From Brevibacillus_H ginsengisoli (GTDB taxonomy: Bacteria > Bacillota > Bacilli > Brevibacillales > Brevibacillaceae), in contig NZ_JBNJQR010000002.1 of NCBI RefSeq assembly GCF_050113715.1, positions 496,001 through 560,000 on the forward strand: a stretch of 64,000 bases of DNA, given 5' to 3'. Both the position numbers and the translations under genes were made by a program. Under the pieces are notes generated by a model. It did no database searches and was not told where the DNA came from. It saw only the letters and a list, made by a program, of their open reading frames with translations. Position 1 is the stretch's first letter. Each line of letters begins with the position of its first letter. Shown here one piece after another: positions 43,113-52,534 of the stretch.

Positions 43113-43189
43113 TGTACATTTCTTTTATTTCACTGTGTACATGTTCAGGTTATAATAAAAGCATGCTTGAAGTAAAAAGGTGGATGTCT

Positions 43190-43561
43190 ATGTCAAATCA
43201 CGAGCAGGATTTCTGTGAAATTCAATGCTTTGATGAAGATAAAGTAAACCGTTTGAAGCCGCAGACGGTTGAGGCGGAAGGATCGGCCCAAATTTTTAAA
43301 GCCTTGGCGGATGATACCCGCGCTAAAATTATTTATATCCTCTCGTTGGAAAATGAATTATGTGTCTGTGATGTTGCTGCTATTATTGGCACCACGATCG
43401 CGAATGCTTCCCATCATTTGCGGTTGCTCCGGAATATGGGGCTGGCTAAATATCGAAAGGAAGGCAAACTTGTCTTCTATTCGCTTGACGATGACCACGT
43501 CCGTCATCTCATCACGGCTGGTGTTGAGCATGCCAAAGAGACCAAGCAGAAAAACCAATAA
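43190..43561 (+). CDS. cadC: ArsR/SmtB metal-sensing repressor, CadC-like
   Basis: A 123-aa winged-helix repressor. The CadC-type metal site is visible: an N-terminal Cys pair (DFCEIQCFDEDKV) and ELCVCDVAAIIG in the recognition region near residue 60, both supplying thiolates. The recognition helix reads TTIANASHHLRLLRNMGLA. Metal binding releases DNA and derepresses the divergent exporter. The start at 43190 has AAGGTGG 6 nt upstream; a neighbouring ATG at 43184 is too close to it, and the longer frame to 43013 crosses into the ATPase gene. Confidence 0.88.
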   Translation: MSNHEQDFCEIQCFDEDKVNRLKPQTVEAEGSAQIFKALADDTRAKIIYILSLENELCVCDVAAIIGTTIANASHHLRLLRNMGLAKYRKEGKLVFYSLDDDHVRHLITAGVEHAKETKQKNQ

Positions 43562-43568
43562 TAAACGA

Positions 43569-43608
43569 TAACAGCCTTAGCCCACGTGATTGTGAGCTAA
43601 GGCTGTAT
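43569..43608. terminator. terminator between cadC and the cobalamin operon
   Basis: The arms ACAGCCTTAGC and GCTAAGGCTGT (11 bp) enclose a 14-nt loop that can pair further. T-runs are weak on both sides. It lies between two convergent genes. Confidence 0.7.
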
Positions 43609-43611
43609 TAT

Positions 43612-44670
43612 TTAGGAATGACTGGACGATATCCCTGCTGAAGAGAAAGTTGCCATTTCACGGATCATGCGTGTCGATGACTCTACGATTGGGAAGGCAA
43701 CTGCTGCTCCGCTGCCTTCTCCTAATCGAAGCTGTAAGTCTAGTAAAGGAGTTTGGCCCAGCTCCTCCAAAATCGCTTCATGACCTTGTTCCACAGAGCG
43801 ATGACTGATGATGAGGTACTCTTTTACCGCTGGACAGAGTCGAACTGCGAGATGTGCTGCTATCGAGGAGATGAATCCATCAACCAACACCGGAACACGT
43901 GAAGCCGCCGCACCCAAGATGGCGCCGGCCATGGCCCCGATCTCTAACCCGCCCACCTTGTCCAACACATCGATCGGATCAAGTGGATTCGGCTTTCTCG
44001 ATTCAAGGGATTCTTTCACGATCCGAATTTTATGATTCCAGGACTGATCAGAGATGCCCGTTCCTTTTCCAACCAATTTCTCGGCTTCGATTCCTGTCAA
44101 AGCTGACAATATCGCGCTGCTCGCCGTCGTATTCCCGATCCCCATCTCTCCGATGATAATCAATTTAGCTCCATCCGTAAGCATTTTCTCGCATGCTTCG
44201 ATCCCAACCAGTATGGATTGCTCGGCTTCTTCTCTGGTCATCGCATCCTGTATGTAAAAGTTGTTTGTTCCCTTTTTCACCTTCTTGTTCCAAACCTGCG
44301 GGATATCCAAATCGCTGGCTACTCCCACATCAACCACCTGTAAATGCGCCCCGATTTGACGCCCAAACACATTGATGGCTGCTCCTCCGTTCACGAAGTT
44401 GTAGATCATTTGAACCGTCACTTCTTTGGGAAAAGCAGAAACCCCTTCATCTACCACTCCATGATCGCCCGCAAAGACGATGATTCCCGGAGGGGTCACG
44501 ACCGGGAATGGTTCACCTGTGATACCCGCTAGCTGAATCGCCAGTTCTTCCAATCGTCCAAGACTTCCGGGAGGCTTGGTCAGTTGGTCAATGTGTGCTT
44601 TGGCTTGCTCTGCCGCTTCTTGGTTAAACGGTTGAATTTCTGCAATTCTTTGTTGAATGGATGAGTTCAT
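43612..44670 (-). CDS. cobT: nicotinate-nucleotide-dimethylbenzimidazole phosphoribosyltransferase
   Basis: A 352-aa enzyme of lower-ligand activation. It transfers phosphoribose from nicotinate mononucleotide to a base such as dimethylbenzimidazole, making alpha-ribazole phosphate. Conserved features are FAGDHGVVDEGVSAFPKEVT near residue 88, GEMGIGNTTASSAI near residue 175 and the C-terminal RLGEGSGAAVAFPIV, which carries the catalytic Glu. It overlaps cbiP by 4 nt and is last in the large cobalamin operon; the CobC phosphatase gene for its product lies in the second operon. Confidence 0.93.
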   Translation of the reverse strand: MNSSIQQRIAEIQPFNQEAAEQAKAHIDQLTKPPGSLGRLEELAIQLAGITGEPFPVVTPPGIIVFAGDHGVVDEGVSAFPKEVTVQMIYNFVNGGAAINVFGRQIGAHLQVVDVGVASDLDIPQVWNKKVKKGTNNFYIQDAMTREEAEQSILVGIEACEKMLTDGAKLIIIGEMGIGNTTASSAILSALTGIEAEKLVGKGTGISDQSWNHKIRIVKESLESRKPNPLDPIDVLDKVGGLEIGAMAGAILGAAASRVPVLVDGFISSIAAHLAVRLCPAVKEYLIISHRSVEQGHEAILEELGQTPLLDLQLRLGEGSGAAVAFPIVESSTRMIREMATFSSAGISSSHS

Positions 44671-46232
44671 TTGATTGGCGCCTCCTGTGTTTTTAAAGCG
44701 AATTCTTTCATCTTTTCTTTAATGCGTTCGATTTGAACATGAATACCCACCTGCTCCGCCAGATAGTTAAAACCGTCTTCACGTATCTTCAAGAAGGAAG
44801 GGCGTTCAGGCAACGGCTCAAGTCCCTTGCTTGCACGGATGGTTTCCAATAAGAAATGACGGAACGAATCATTATGAAAAAGGTCATGAAAATAGGAGCC
44901 GACAAGCTTGTTCGCTCGATCGAAGTAACCGTCTACTTTCCCTTCCATTTGGATAAACGGATGCGGGTTTCCGTCTGGATAGAAGGTTTGCCCCATATGA
45001 ATCTCGTAACCAGTTAAATCAAGCTGCTTTCCTTCCACTTCCATATGTCCTTGGGAAAGAACTGTTGTTTTAGTTTGTTCCAATGTCGTTATGGCTGGAA
45101 TCAATCCCAAGCCTTCTATACGAAGTTGAGGGGATTCCACCTGATGCGGATCGAGAACCGCTTGACCCAACATCTGATAGCCGCCGCATAAGCCGATGAT
45201 CGTTGTGCTTCCCGCGGTATGTAGCCGTACAATTGCCTGTTCTAATCCCTGCTGACGCAGGAACAAGAGATCCTCCAAGGTATTCTTGCTTCCTGGAAGA
45301 ATGAGAACATCAGGTGTTCCCAACTCTTCTCCTCTCGTCACATAACGGATCTGGCAGTCTGGTTCCACGAGAAACGGATCCACATCCGTAAAGTTGGAAA
45401 TGCGTGGATACTTGATGACGGCAATATCGATTGCTTTTTCAATGGAGATTTGACGTTCGTATTTATGCAGGACGAGCGAATCTTCAGCATCGATCCACAA
45501 ATCTGGCAAGAAAGGAATGACGCCTAAAACAGGCACACCCGTATACGATTCAAACCATTCCAGTCCGGGGATCAACAAACTAAGATCACCACGGAATCGA
45601 TTAATAACAACACCGATTACCCGCTTGCGATCTGACTCATCAAACAATTGCAGGGTACCGACGAGACTGGCGAAGACCCCGCCTCGCTCGATATCAGCGA
45701 TTAGAATGACAGGAGCGTCAGTCAAACGAGCCACACGCATGTTCACCAGCTCTCGATCGTTCAGGTTGATCTCAGCCGGACTGCCCGCCCCCTCGATAAC
45801 AACGATCTCATACGTGCTGGCTAATCGCTGATAAGCTTCGGTGATTACCTGCAATCCCGTGTCAAAAAAGTCGGAACGATAGGCTTTCGCTTGCATGCTT
45901 TGATAAGGGACACCATGCACGACGATTTGCGCTTCATGATCGCGTGACGGTTTGATCAGGATCGGATTCATATCCGTGGTCGCCATAATCCCACTGGCCT
46001 CCGCTTGAACGCCCTGTGCTCTGCCTATCTCTTTGCCATCCGGGGTGACGTACGAGTTATTGGCCATGTTTTGTGACTTGAACGGCGCCGTCCGATAACC
46101 CTCCTGCGCAAAGATCCGGCAAAGTGCCGTGACAAAAACACTTTTTCCAGCGTCCGAGCTCGTTCCTTGCACCATGATCGGCAACGCCTTTTTTCCAGGA
46201 TAAACGCTCGTTTTATCTACCTCATTGTCCAC
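44667..46232 (-). CDS. cbiP: cobyric acid synthase (CobQ/CbiP)
   Basis: A 521-aa glutamine amidotransferase that amidates the b, d, e and g side chains of adenosylcobyrinic acid a,c-diamide, one ATP and one Gln each. The N-terminal ATPase domain starts MVQGTSSDAGKS, with FKSQNMANNSYVT downstream. The C-terminal GATase domain has the nucleophile Cys in IIGLCGGYQMLG near residue 340 and the His of SYFHDLFHN near residue 435. The start is GTG, with AAGGAGG 8 nt upstream; it overlaps cbiA by 11 nt. Confidence 0.93.
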   Translation of the reverse strand: MDNEVDKTSVYPGKKALPIMVQGTSSDAGKSVFVTALCRIFAQEGYRTAPFKSQNMANNSYVTPDGKEIGRAQGVQAEASGIMATTDMNPILIKPSRDHEAQIVVHGVPYQSMQAKAYRSDFFDTGLQVITEAYQRLASTYEIVVIEGAGSPAEINLNDRELVNMRVARLTDAPVILIADIERGGVFASLVGTLQLFDESDRKRVIGVVINRFRGDLSLLIPGLEWFESYTGVPVLGVIPFLPDLWIDAEDSLVLHKYERQISIEKAIDIAVIKYPRISNFTDVDPFLVEPDCQIRYVTRGEELGTPDVLILPGSKNTLEDLLFLRQQGLEQAIVRLHTAGSTTIIGLCGGYQMLGQAVLDPHQVESPQLRIEGLGLIPAITTLEQTKTTVLSQGHMEVEGKQLDLTGYEIHMGQTFYPDGNPHPFIQMEGKVDGYFDRANKLVGSYFHDLFHNDSFRHFLLETIRASKGLEPLPERPSFLKIREDGFNYLAEQVGIHVQIERIKEKMKEFALKTQEAPIK

Positions 46233-47601
46233 GCGCCACTCCTCCTTTAAGGCACGCTTGAATCCATCTTTCGACTAATTCCGGACACGAGGCAAAATGC
46301 AGATGCGTATAGCCTGCCACCAGATTGTCTTGCACAAATCCTTCCGTTTTGGTACCACGCAATCCTTTCGTCTGGTAGGCTGGCGTGATCTCATCTGATG
46401 AGGCGAACGTAGAATAATGGAACTCATGACCTTTGGCTATGGTATCTTCACCGAATAAGAAATTCCCTGGCTGACCCGTAACTTCCCGATAGCCAAGAGC
46501 AGCCAGTCGTTTCTGCATCGCAACCGTGCCAGGAATCAGCCCGACCATGGGATAGGATTGTCCGTCGGTTGTCGTAATCGCTTCGGTCAAATACATAAAG
46601 CCCCCACACTCCGCCAAGGTTGGGATGCCGGAACGGATTGATTGCCGAAAAGATTCCAGGACAGTTGTGTCTTGTGAGAGCTGCTGGGCGAATTCCTCTG
46701 GAAAGCCTCCGCCGATATACAAGCCATCCGCTTCAAGGGGTACTGTTTCACCTGCCAACGGAGAGAAAAACAGCAACTCTGCCCCATATGCCTCCAATAG
46801 CTCAAAATTCTCTGGATAGTAAAAGTGAAACGCGGCATCCTTGGCTACGGCAATTTTAACGGTGGAGACTGATTGTTTACATGTAAACAATCCAGAATTG
46901 ACTGTCAGCTCTGGAGCTTCCGCTATTTCCATCAAGCGATCAAGATCAATCGTGCTGGTGATCAATTCACCCAGACGTTGAAACAAAGCATCCAGTTCAC
47001 CGCGTTCGACCGACGGTACTAGTCCTAGATGACGCTCAGGGATCTCAATATCGGACTCCCGTAGCAGGTAGCCCAGAACCGGAATGTTGCACTCTTGTTC
47101 GATTGCGGCTTTGACAATTTGGTAATGTCCGACGCTTCCCACTTTGTTGGCGAGAACGGCTGCGATCCGCACATCGGGGTTAAATAGCTGGAAGCCTTTG
47201 ACCACGGCAGCCGCACTGCGGGCCATGCTTTGACAATTGACCACCAACAGAACAGGTGTACGGGTGAGGATGCTAATTTCGGCAGTGCTACCACGATCAC
47301 TGGTCGCTTCCTTGCCATCAAAAAGCCCCATGACCCCTTCGATGATGGAGATATCGGCGTCTGTACTGCCTTTTGCCAAGATTTCACGAACGACTTCGTG
47401 TGAAAGCATCCAACTGTCGAGGTTGCGCGACACTCTCCCCGTGACGGCTGTATGATATGTTGGATCAATATAATCGGGTCCGCATTTGAACCCTTGGACC
47501 GTGAGACCTCGTTGTTGCAAGGCAGCCATTAAGCCAATCGTCACGGTGGTTTTGCCCACCCCACTGCCTGCACCTGCCACAATCAATCGTTTGTTAGCCA
47601 A
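46222..47601 (-). CDS. cbiA: cobyrinic acid a,c-diamide synthase
   Basis: A 459-aa amidotransferase that amidates the a and c side chains of cobyrinic acid. The N-terminal P-loop reads AGAGSGVGKTTVT, followed by FKCGPDYIDPTYH and NLDSWML. The C-terminal GATase domain has the nucleophile Cys in LAECGGFMYLTEA near residue 335. In the anaerobic route this step follows corrin completion and precedes adenosylation. It overlaps cbiG by 8 nt. Confidence 0.93.
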   Translation of the reverse strand: MANKRLIVAGAGSGVGKTTVTIGLMAALQQRGLTVQGFKCGPDYIDPTYHTAVTGRVSRNLDSWMLSHEVVREILAKGSTDADISIIEGVMGLFDGKEATSDRGSTAEISILTRTPVLLVVNCQSMARSAAAVVKGFQLFNPDVRIAAVLANKVGSVGHYQIVKAAIEQECNIPVLGYLLRESDIEIPERHLGLVPSVERGELDALFQRLGELITSTIDLDRLMEIAEAPELTVNSGLFTCKQSVSTVKIAVAKDAAFHFYYPENFELLEAYGAELLFFSPLAGETVPLEADGLYIGGGFPEEFAQQLSQDTTVLESFRQSIRSGIPTLAECGGFMYLTEAITTTDGQSYPMVGLIPGTVAMQKRLAALGYREVTGQPGNFLFGEDTIAKGHEFHYSTFASSDEITPAYQTKGLRGTKTEGFVQDNLVAGYTHLHFASCPELVERWIQACLKGGVARGQ

Positions 47602-48745
47602 TCGATGCCCCTCCTAACGGATCAAATGTGAGGAGACCAACCGAGATGGTGACATTGCCTGATTTCTTCTTGGTTAATAGGAGCTTGTCGGTCTTAGCGT
47701 ATCGCTTGGCGGCAGGCTCACTGACGGCATAAGCGCCTGTATAGCGGTAAACCGTTTCGGAAGGCTCTTCAATGTTCATTTCATTCAATTGATCCGCTGT
47801 ATAAGTAATGAACTCCCACTTGTACTGCTGGCAGACTTGTAGTAGACCTGCTTCGTCCTTCTTCAAATCAATAGAGCAAACCGCTTTGACACTTCGAATC
47901 GAGAGCCCCAGCTCGGACAACGTTTCCTTGATCACAGTTTCAATCTCTTCATATGAAGTTCCTCGATTGCATCCCATTCCTAGTACGAGCACCTTCGGAC
48001 GATACAGGACACCGTTGGCGAGAATAGGTTCTTCCTCAGGGGTCAACTGCCGATGGGTGATGATGAGGGCGCCTTGCACTTGAGCTTCCAACGCATTCAT
48101 CACGGTGTCATATAATTCGATATTGGCTGGCATCGGCGTATCGTGCATCCACCAATTGGGCTCGCCTGACTCTTGAATGAAAGCGACTCGCTCACCGTTC
48201 ACCACAGAGGCGCTAACGGGTGTCAACTTGTCGTCCGACTCCCATACCCAGCCAAACCGTCTGCCTAATAAATCAACAGGAATGGTCTTTTGCACGTCCG
48301 ATGCCGTCGTGACTATCGGTCGTGCGCCTATGTCAGCCGCAATCTGTCTGGCAAGCTCATTGGCTCCTCCCAAATGACCGGAGAGCACACTGATCACGTT
48401 CTCACCCAGATCATCGAGTACGACCACACCTGGGTCTGTTTTTTTATCGCGAAGCAAGGGGGCAATCATGCGGATCAACGCCCCCAGAGACACGACACAA
48501 ACTATTCCCTGGTAGACAGGCCACAAAGCTGGGAACAACAGACGAACACTGCCGGTAAAAAGCTGGATCGACCGCTCCTCCTCGTCCCCCTGAGCGAACT
48601 TGCTCATATAATAGATATCCGTGTTGGGCATCAGCTTCTGAATTCTTCGCGCCAGCTCCACTCCGTGCTTCGTGATGGCGATGACAGCAAGTTCATTTCG
48701 CTGTTGGATTTGTGGAAATTGTCCTTCCTGCAGCTCGATGATCAT
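47594..48745 (-). CDS. cbiG: cobalt-precorrin-5A hydrolase
   Basis: A 383-aa enzyme that opens the lactone of cobalt-precorrin-5A and releases acetaldehyde, a hallmark of the anaerobic (early-cobalt) route. The N-terminal region (residues 15-95) is CbiG_N-like and a central region leads to the C-terminal CbiG_C domain with LVLGMGCNRGTSYEEIE near residue 245. The start ATG overlaps the cbiF stop codon by 4 nt. Confidence 0.9.
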   Translation of the reverse strand: MIIELQEGQFPQIQQRNELAVIAITKHGVELARRIQKLMPNTDIYYMSKFAQGDEEERSIQLFTGSVRLLFPALWPVYQGIVCVVSLGALIRMIAPLLRDKKTDPGVVVLDDLGENVISVLSGHLGGANELARQIAADIGARPIVTTASDVQKTIPVDLLGRRFGWVWESDDKLTPVSASVVNGERVAFIQESGEPNWWMHDTPMPANIELYDTVMNALEAQVQGALIITHRQLTPEEEPILANGVLYRPKVLVLGMGCNRGTSYEEIETVIKETLSELGLSIRSVKAVCSIDLKKDEAGLLQVCQQYKWEFITYTADQLNEMNIEEPSETVYRYTGAYAVSEPAAKRYAKTDKLLLTKKKSGNVTISVGLLTFDPLGGASIG

Positions 48746-49521
48746 GGCGTGCTCACACCCTTGCGGAATCCGTGGGTGAAGGTTTTGTCATACAGCTTGG
48801 AGCGGTATTCTTCCTTGGTGTGAATTTCAGGATCAAGCGCCCAGCCCGCAAGAATCATCGCATGGGAGCGAATTCCATTGGCCGCTATATCTTGATCAAG
48901 ATGCTCGATAGTGGTACGAACGATTTTTTGATCCGGCCAACTCGCTCGCTGAACCACAACCACAGGAGTGTCTTCACGCCAGCCAGCTTCGATTAGCTCC
49001 TTAACGACTTTTTTCGTCAGAGTGGCACTTAAGAACAGCGCGATGGTGCAATGATGAGAAGCTAGCTCGCGCAGTTTCTCCCGGTCGGGAACAGGAGTGC
49101 GACCTTCTGCTCTCGTCAGGATAAGCGTCTGGGTCAAATCCGGAATCGTTAACTCGGCTCCAACAGCAGCTGCCGCAGCAAATACGGAGCTTACTCCTGG
49201 AACAATTTCGACCTCAATTCCTTCGTGTTTCAATAAGGCGATTTGCTCCATGATGGCGCCGTATACGGATGGATCACCTGTATGCAGGCGGACAACTTTC
49301 TTCCCCTGCTTGATTCGCTCACTCATGAACTGTACCAATTCCTCCAGCGCCATCCCTGAGCTTTGAACCACTTGTGCACCTTCCTTGGCTTTTGCCGCCA
49401 ACTCGTCATTTACCAGTGAATCTGTGTAAAGCACTACGTCCGCTTCCTGTAGCAAGCGCAATCCTTTTACGGTGATTAAATCCGGGTCGCCTGGGCCCGC
49501 TCCGACAATATACAGCTTCAT
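48742..49521 (-). CDS. cbiF: cobalt-precorrin-4 C(11)-methyltransferase
   Basis: A 259-aa SAM-dependent tetrapyrrole methylase. The family start MKLYIVGAGPGDPDLITVKG is present, followed by DVVLYTDSLVN and the SAM-loop HTGDPSVYGA near residue 80. It methylates C11 of cobalt-precorrin-4. It overlaps both neighbours by 4 nt. It is also called CobM in the aerobic nomenclature; operon context and companion genes support the anaerobic name. Confidence 0.92.
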   Translation of the reverse strand: MKLYIVGAGPGDPDLITVKGLRLLQEADVVLYTDSLVNDELAAKAKEGAQVVQSSGMALEELVQFMSERIKQGKKVVRLHTGDPSVYGAIMEQIALLKHEGIEVEIVPGVSSVFAAAAAVGAELTIPDLTQTLILTRAEGRTPVPDREKLRELASHHCTIALFLSATLTKKVVKELIEAGWREDTPVVVVQRASWPDQKIVRTTIEHLDQDIAANGIRSHAMILAGWALDPEIHTKEEYRSKLYDKTFTHGFRKGVSTP

Positions 49522-50228
49522 TTTCTCACCACCATTAACGTTAGGTATCCCGGGTCTGCACCCTTCAGCTCATCCACATTGTGCCAAATCATTTCTTCTT
49601 CGGATGTAACTTTGCTCACGACGGAGGCTTTATCCGTCAGATTCAGCTCATGCAAGAGATCGATAATGAAGTCCAACACCTTGGCAATCTTGAGAAATAC
49701 AACACAATCATGGGTAAGCAAGGCTTGGCGCATCGCTTCTCGATCATCTGTCGCCGGAATAATCCCGATTTGCTCGTCTCCGTCCGCCAGTGGAATGCCC
49801 AATCGGGAGGCTGCACCAAGGAACGAGGACACTCCCGGAATCGTCTTAACTTCGGCTTCAGGGTGTTTCTCTGTAATGATTCGCATCATATGAATGAAGG
49901 TACTGTAGAACATCGGGTCCCCTTCAGTTACGAAAGCCACGTCTTTACCTTCTTGAAGCTTCTCCCAAACCTGTGTCACTGCACTTTGCCATTCGCGCTC
50001 CAGGATGTCCTTGTCCTTGGTCATTGGGAAGACGAGACCGAGCATTTCTTTTTCCTGCGGGCGAACATATAGCTCCACAATGCGCTGGGCATAGCTCATG
50101 CTTCCCATGCGTTTCTTAGGGTAGGCGATAACTGGTGATTCGCTTAGGATTCGAAAGGTCTTGACGGTGATCAGCTCCGGATCTCCAGGTCCTACACCTA
50201 ATCCGTACAGGGTGCCAATCTTACTCAT
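49518..50228 (-). CDS. cbiL: (cobalt-)precorrin-2 C(20)-methyltransferase
   Basis: A 236-aa SAM-dependent methylase that adds the C20 methyl group, later removed during ring contraction. Visible motifs are YGLGVGPGDPELITVKTFRI and FVTEGDPMFYSTFIHMM near residue 95, and a GVSSFLGAASRLG loop. The aerobic equivalent is CobI. It overlaps cbiET by 8 nt and cbiF by 4 nt. Confidence 0.92.
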   Translation of the reverse strand: MSKIGTLYGLGVGPGDPELITVKTFRILSESPVIAYPKKRMGSMSYAQRIVELYVRPQEKEMLGLVFPMTKDKDILEREWQSAVTQVWEKLQEGKDVAFVTEGDPMFYSTFIHMMRIITEKHPEAEVKTIPGVSSFLGAASRLGIPLADGDEQIGIIPATDDREAMRQALLTHDCVVFLKIAKVLDFIIDLLHELNLTDKASVVSKVTSEEEMIWHNVDELKGADPGYLTLMVVRK

Positions 50229-51441
50229 GAGTTAGTTCCTCCTCTGGTCGTTTTGCGGTGATGATATAGATCGGGTTGAGAGCCTCAAAGCGGTTCATCC
50301 CTAAAATCGGTTTGCTTCTCGAAAGCTGTGCCAACGTAATAGAGGTTTCAAAGCCAGCCTCCGCAAAGCTTTGACAAGCCTCGTACAAATTCTCAATCGT
50401 TGCGGCATTCAAAACAATTCGTCCATCAGGTTTCAAGCGCTCACAACAAAGGCGGATCAACTCACGGATTTCGCCGCCAGTACCGCCGAAAAAGACAGCA
50501 TCGGGGTCGGGAAAATTCTCCAAGCCTTCCGGTGCCTTGGCGTGTATGGCCGTGATATCCGCCCGAAACTTACGGATATTGGTCAAGCAATTGGCGAGAT
50601 CATCGGCGTTCTTCTCGACCGCGTAGACTTCACCTTCACGCGCGATGCGGGCGGCCTCAATCGCCACCGAACCAGTGCAGGTGCCGATGTCCCAGACAAT
50701 ACTTTTAGCATGAAGCTGAAGATTCGCGAGACTAAGAATGCGAACTTCTCGCTTCGTAATGAGTCCCTTGTCTGGTTTGCGTTGGGCAAACGCTTCGTCA
50801 GGAATACCCAACAACCAGCTTGGGCCATGCGTTTCTTGGCGCAAGATCACCACATTCAGCTCGGAAAACGTACCCGCGGCCATCTCCTCTAAGGTATACC
50901 AGCCAGACTTCTCATCTAAACTTCCCAGATTCTCGGCGACAAACGCGCGATACTCTGTCATCCCAAACGACAAGAGATATTCCGCTACTCGCTGTGGGCT
51001 ATTCTCCAGGTCTGTAAGCATAGCAACCTTGGGTTTGCCGTCGATGCGTTGCGCCAACCCCTTGATGCTTCGGCCATGCACACTGGTCAAATACGCATCC
51101 TGCCAAGACTCTCCCATGCGGGCAAACGCCAGTTGTATCGAACTGAAGTGCGGATAAATCTCCACCTCAAGCTTGGAATTAAGGTAACCGCCAATCCCGT
51201 AAAAGAGCGGATCACCCGATGCCAGGATGACTGTCGACTTAGGTTCACGTTGAAGCCGCTCGATGATAGGGCTAAGCCCGCCTTTCATGACGACTCGTTC
51301 CCCTGTATATTCAGGAAAAAAAGAAAAATGACGCTCTCCACCCACCAACCGTTCGCTCTCGAGTATCCACGAACGATATTGCGGAAGGATTCCTTCTGCA
51401 CCGTCATCCCCAATCCCGATGACTTTAATCCGCTCTGTCAT
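50221..51441 (-). CDS. cbiET: bifunctional cobalt-precorrin-7 methyltransferase/decarboxylase
   Basis: A 406-aa fusion of CbiE (C5 methylation, residues 1-215) and CbiT (C15 methylation and C12 acetate decarboxylation, residues 220-395), equivalent to CobL. The CbiE half has VILASGDPLFYGIGGYL; the CbiT half is a class I SAM methyltransferase with IVWDIGTCTGSVAIEAAR near residue 250. It overlaps cbiD by 17 nt. Confidence 0.92.
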   Translation of the reverse strand: MTERIKVIGIGDDGAEGILPQYRSWILESERLVGGERHFSFFPEYTGERVVMKGGLSPIIERLQREPKSTVILASGDPLFYGIGGYLNSKLEVEIYPHFSSIQLAFARMGESWQDAYLTSVHGRSIKGLAQRIDGKPKVAMLTDLENSPQRVAEYLLSFGMTEYRAFVAENLGSLDEKSGWYTLEEMAAGTFSELNVVILRQETHGPSWLLGIPDEAFAQRKPDKGLITKREVRILSLANLQLHAKSIVWDIGTCTGSVAIEAARIAREGEVYAVEKNADDLANCLTNIRKFRADITAIHAKAPEGLENFPDPDAVFFGGTGGEIRELIRLCCERLKPDGRIVLNAATIENLYEACQSFAEAGFETSITLAQLSRSKPILGMNRFEALNPIYIITAKRPEEELTHE

Positions 51442-52528
51442 GCACGCTCATCCTTCCTAACAAAACTCCTTTGAGCGTAATTAAATACGTCTCAATCTCT
51501 ATTCCGCCTTGCACAGCCTTCAAACCTACATGACAGCAATATTCGCACAGCTTCTCGTAAAATTGAGGATACTGCTCCATGTAGTCGCCCACCTGCGATG
51601 CGGTGTTGCATTCCAAAATGTGTGCGATCATCTCTTCAGTGGCTCCAGCTTCTCTTGCAATCTGCGCCAAAAAATTGAAGTCGACAGCATTTCCCTTAGA
51701 GTGCACCATCATATGACCTTGAGCAAACTTGGAGAATTTACCCATCATTCCGACAAGTGTGACCCGTTCGATCTTTTTGCGCTTGCATTGTTTCAATGAG
51801 AAACCGACAAAATCCCCCATCTCGATGAACGCCTCTTCCGGTAATTCCGGATACTGCTCCATGGCAAACTTCTCGCTTCGACCTCCTGTGGAAAGCACAA
51901 GATGTCGACATCCCGACTCATAGGCGACATCGATCCCGCGGGCAATGCTCGCCATATAGGCGCTCGTGGAGAACGGAACTACGATACCTCTGGTGCCAAG
52001 GATAGAAATGCCCCCAAGAATCCCCAACCGACTATTCAAGGTTTTCTTGGCGATCTCTTCTCCATTTGGCACGGAGATGATGACCTCAAGGCCGCGATCC
52101 AGCTCAAACTGTCCGAGCAGGCTCTCGACTTCTTGCAGAATCATCTGACGAGGTACAGGATTAATAGCGGCTTCACCAACAGGAACAGGTAGCCCCGGCT
52201 TCGTGACACGTCCAACTCCGATACCACCATCCAGCTTTATCCCAGGTTCATCGCGCCAAGTGACCTTGCTCAAAATTAACGCTCCGTGCGTAGCATCCGG
52301 GTCATCTCCGCCGTCTTTGATGACGCCAGCTTCCGCCATTTCTTCGGTATATTCGCACTGAACAATCGTAAACGTCACATCCGTTCCAATCGGGATGCGA
52401 ATGCACGACGATTCCTGATACTCCTGTAAAATAAGCGCCGTTAGAGCTGCCTTGGTTGCTGCCGCAGCACATGCTCCGGTCGTATAGCCGTGACGTAATT
52501 CCCGTTTATTCTCAGGTACTGGCTGCAT
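51425..52528 (-). CDS. cbiD: cobalt-precorrin-5B (C1)-methyltransferase
   Basis: A 367-aa protein with the family start RHGYTTGACAAAATKAAL near residue 12 and the late segment HLVLSTGGRSEKFA near residue 210. It methylates C1 of cobalt-precorrin-5B, specific to the anaerobic route. It ends 17 nt inside cbiET and begins 6 nt after cbiC. Confidence 0.93.
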   Translation of the reverse strand: MQPVPENKRELRHGYTTGACAAAATKAALTALILQEYQESSCIRIPIGTDVTFTIVQCEYTEEMAEAGVIKDGGDDPDATHGALILSKVTWRDEPGIKLDGGIGVGRVTKPGLPVPVGEAAINPVPRQMILQEVESLLGQFELDRGLEVIISVPNGEEIAKKTLNSRLGILGGISILGTRGIVVPFSTSAYMASIARGIDVAYESGCRHLVLSTGGRSEKFAMEQYPELPEEAFIEMGDFVGFSLKQCKRKKIERVTLVGMMGKFSKFAQGHMMVHSKGNAVDFNFLAQIAREAGATEEMIAHILECNTASQVGDYMEQYPQFYEKLCEYCCHVGLKAVQGGIEIETYLITLKGVLLGRMSVHDRAD

Positions 52529-52534
52529 GGCTTA

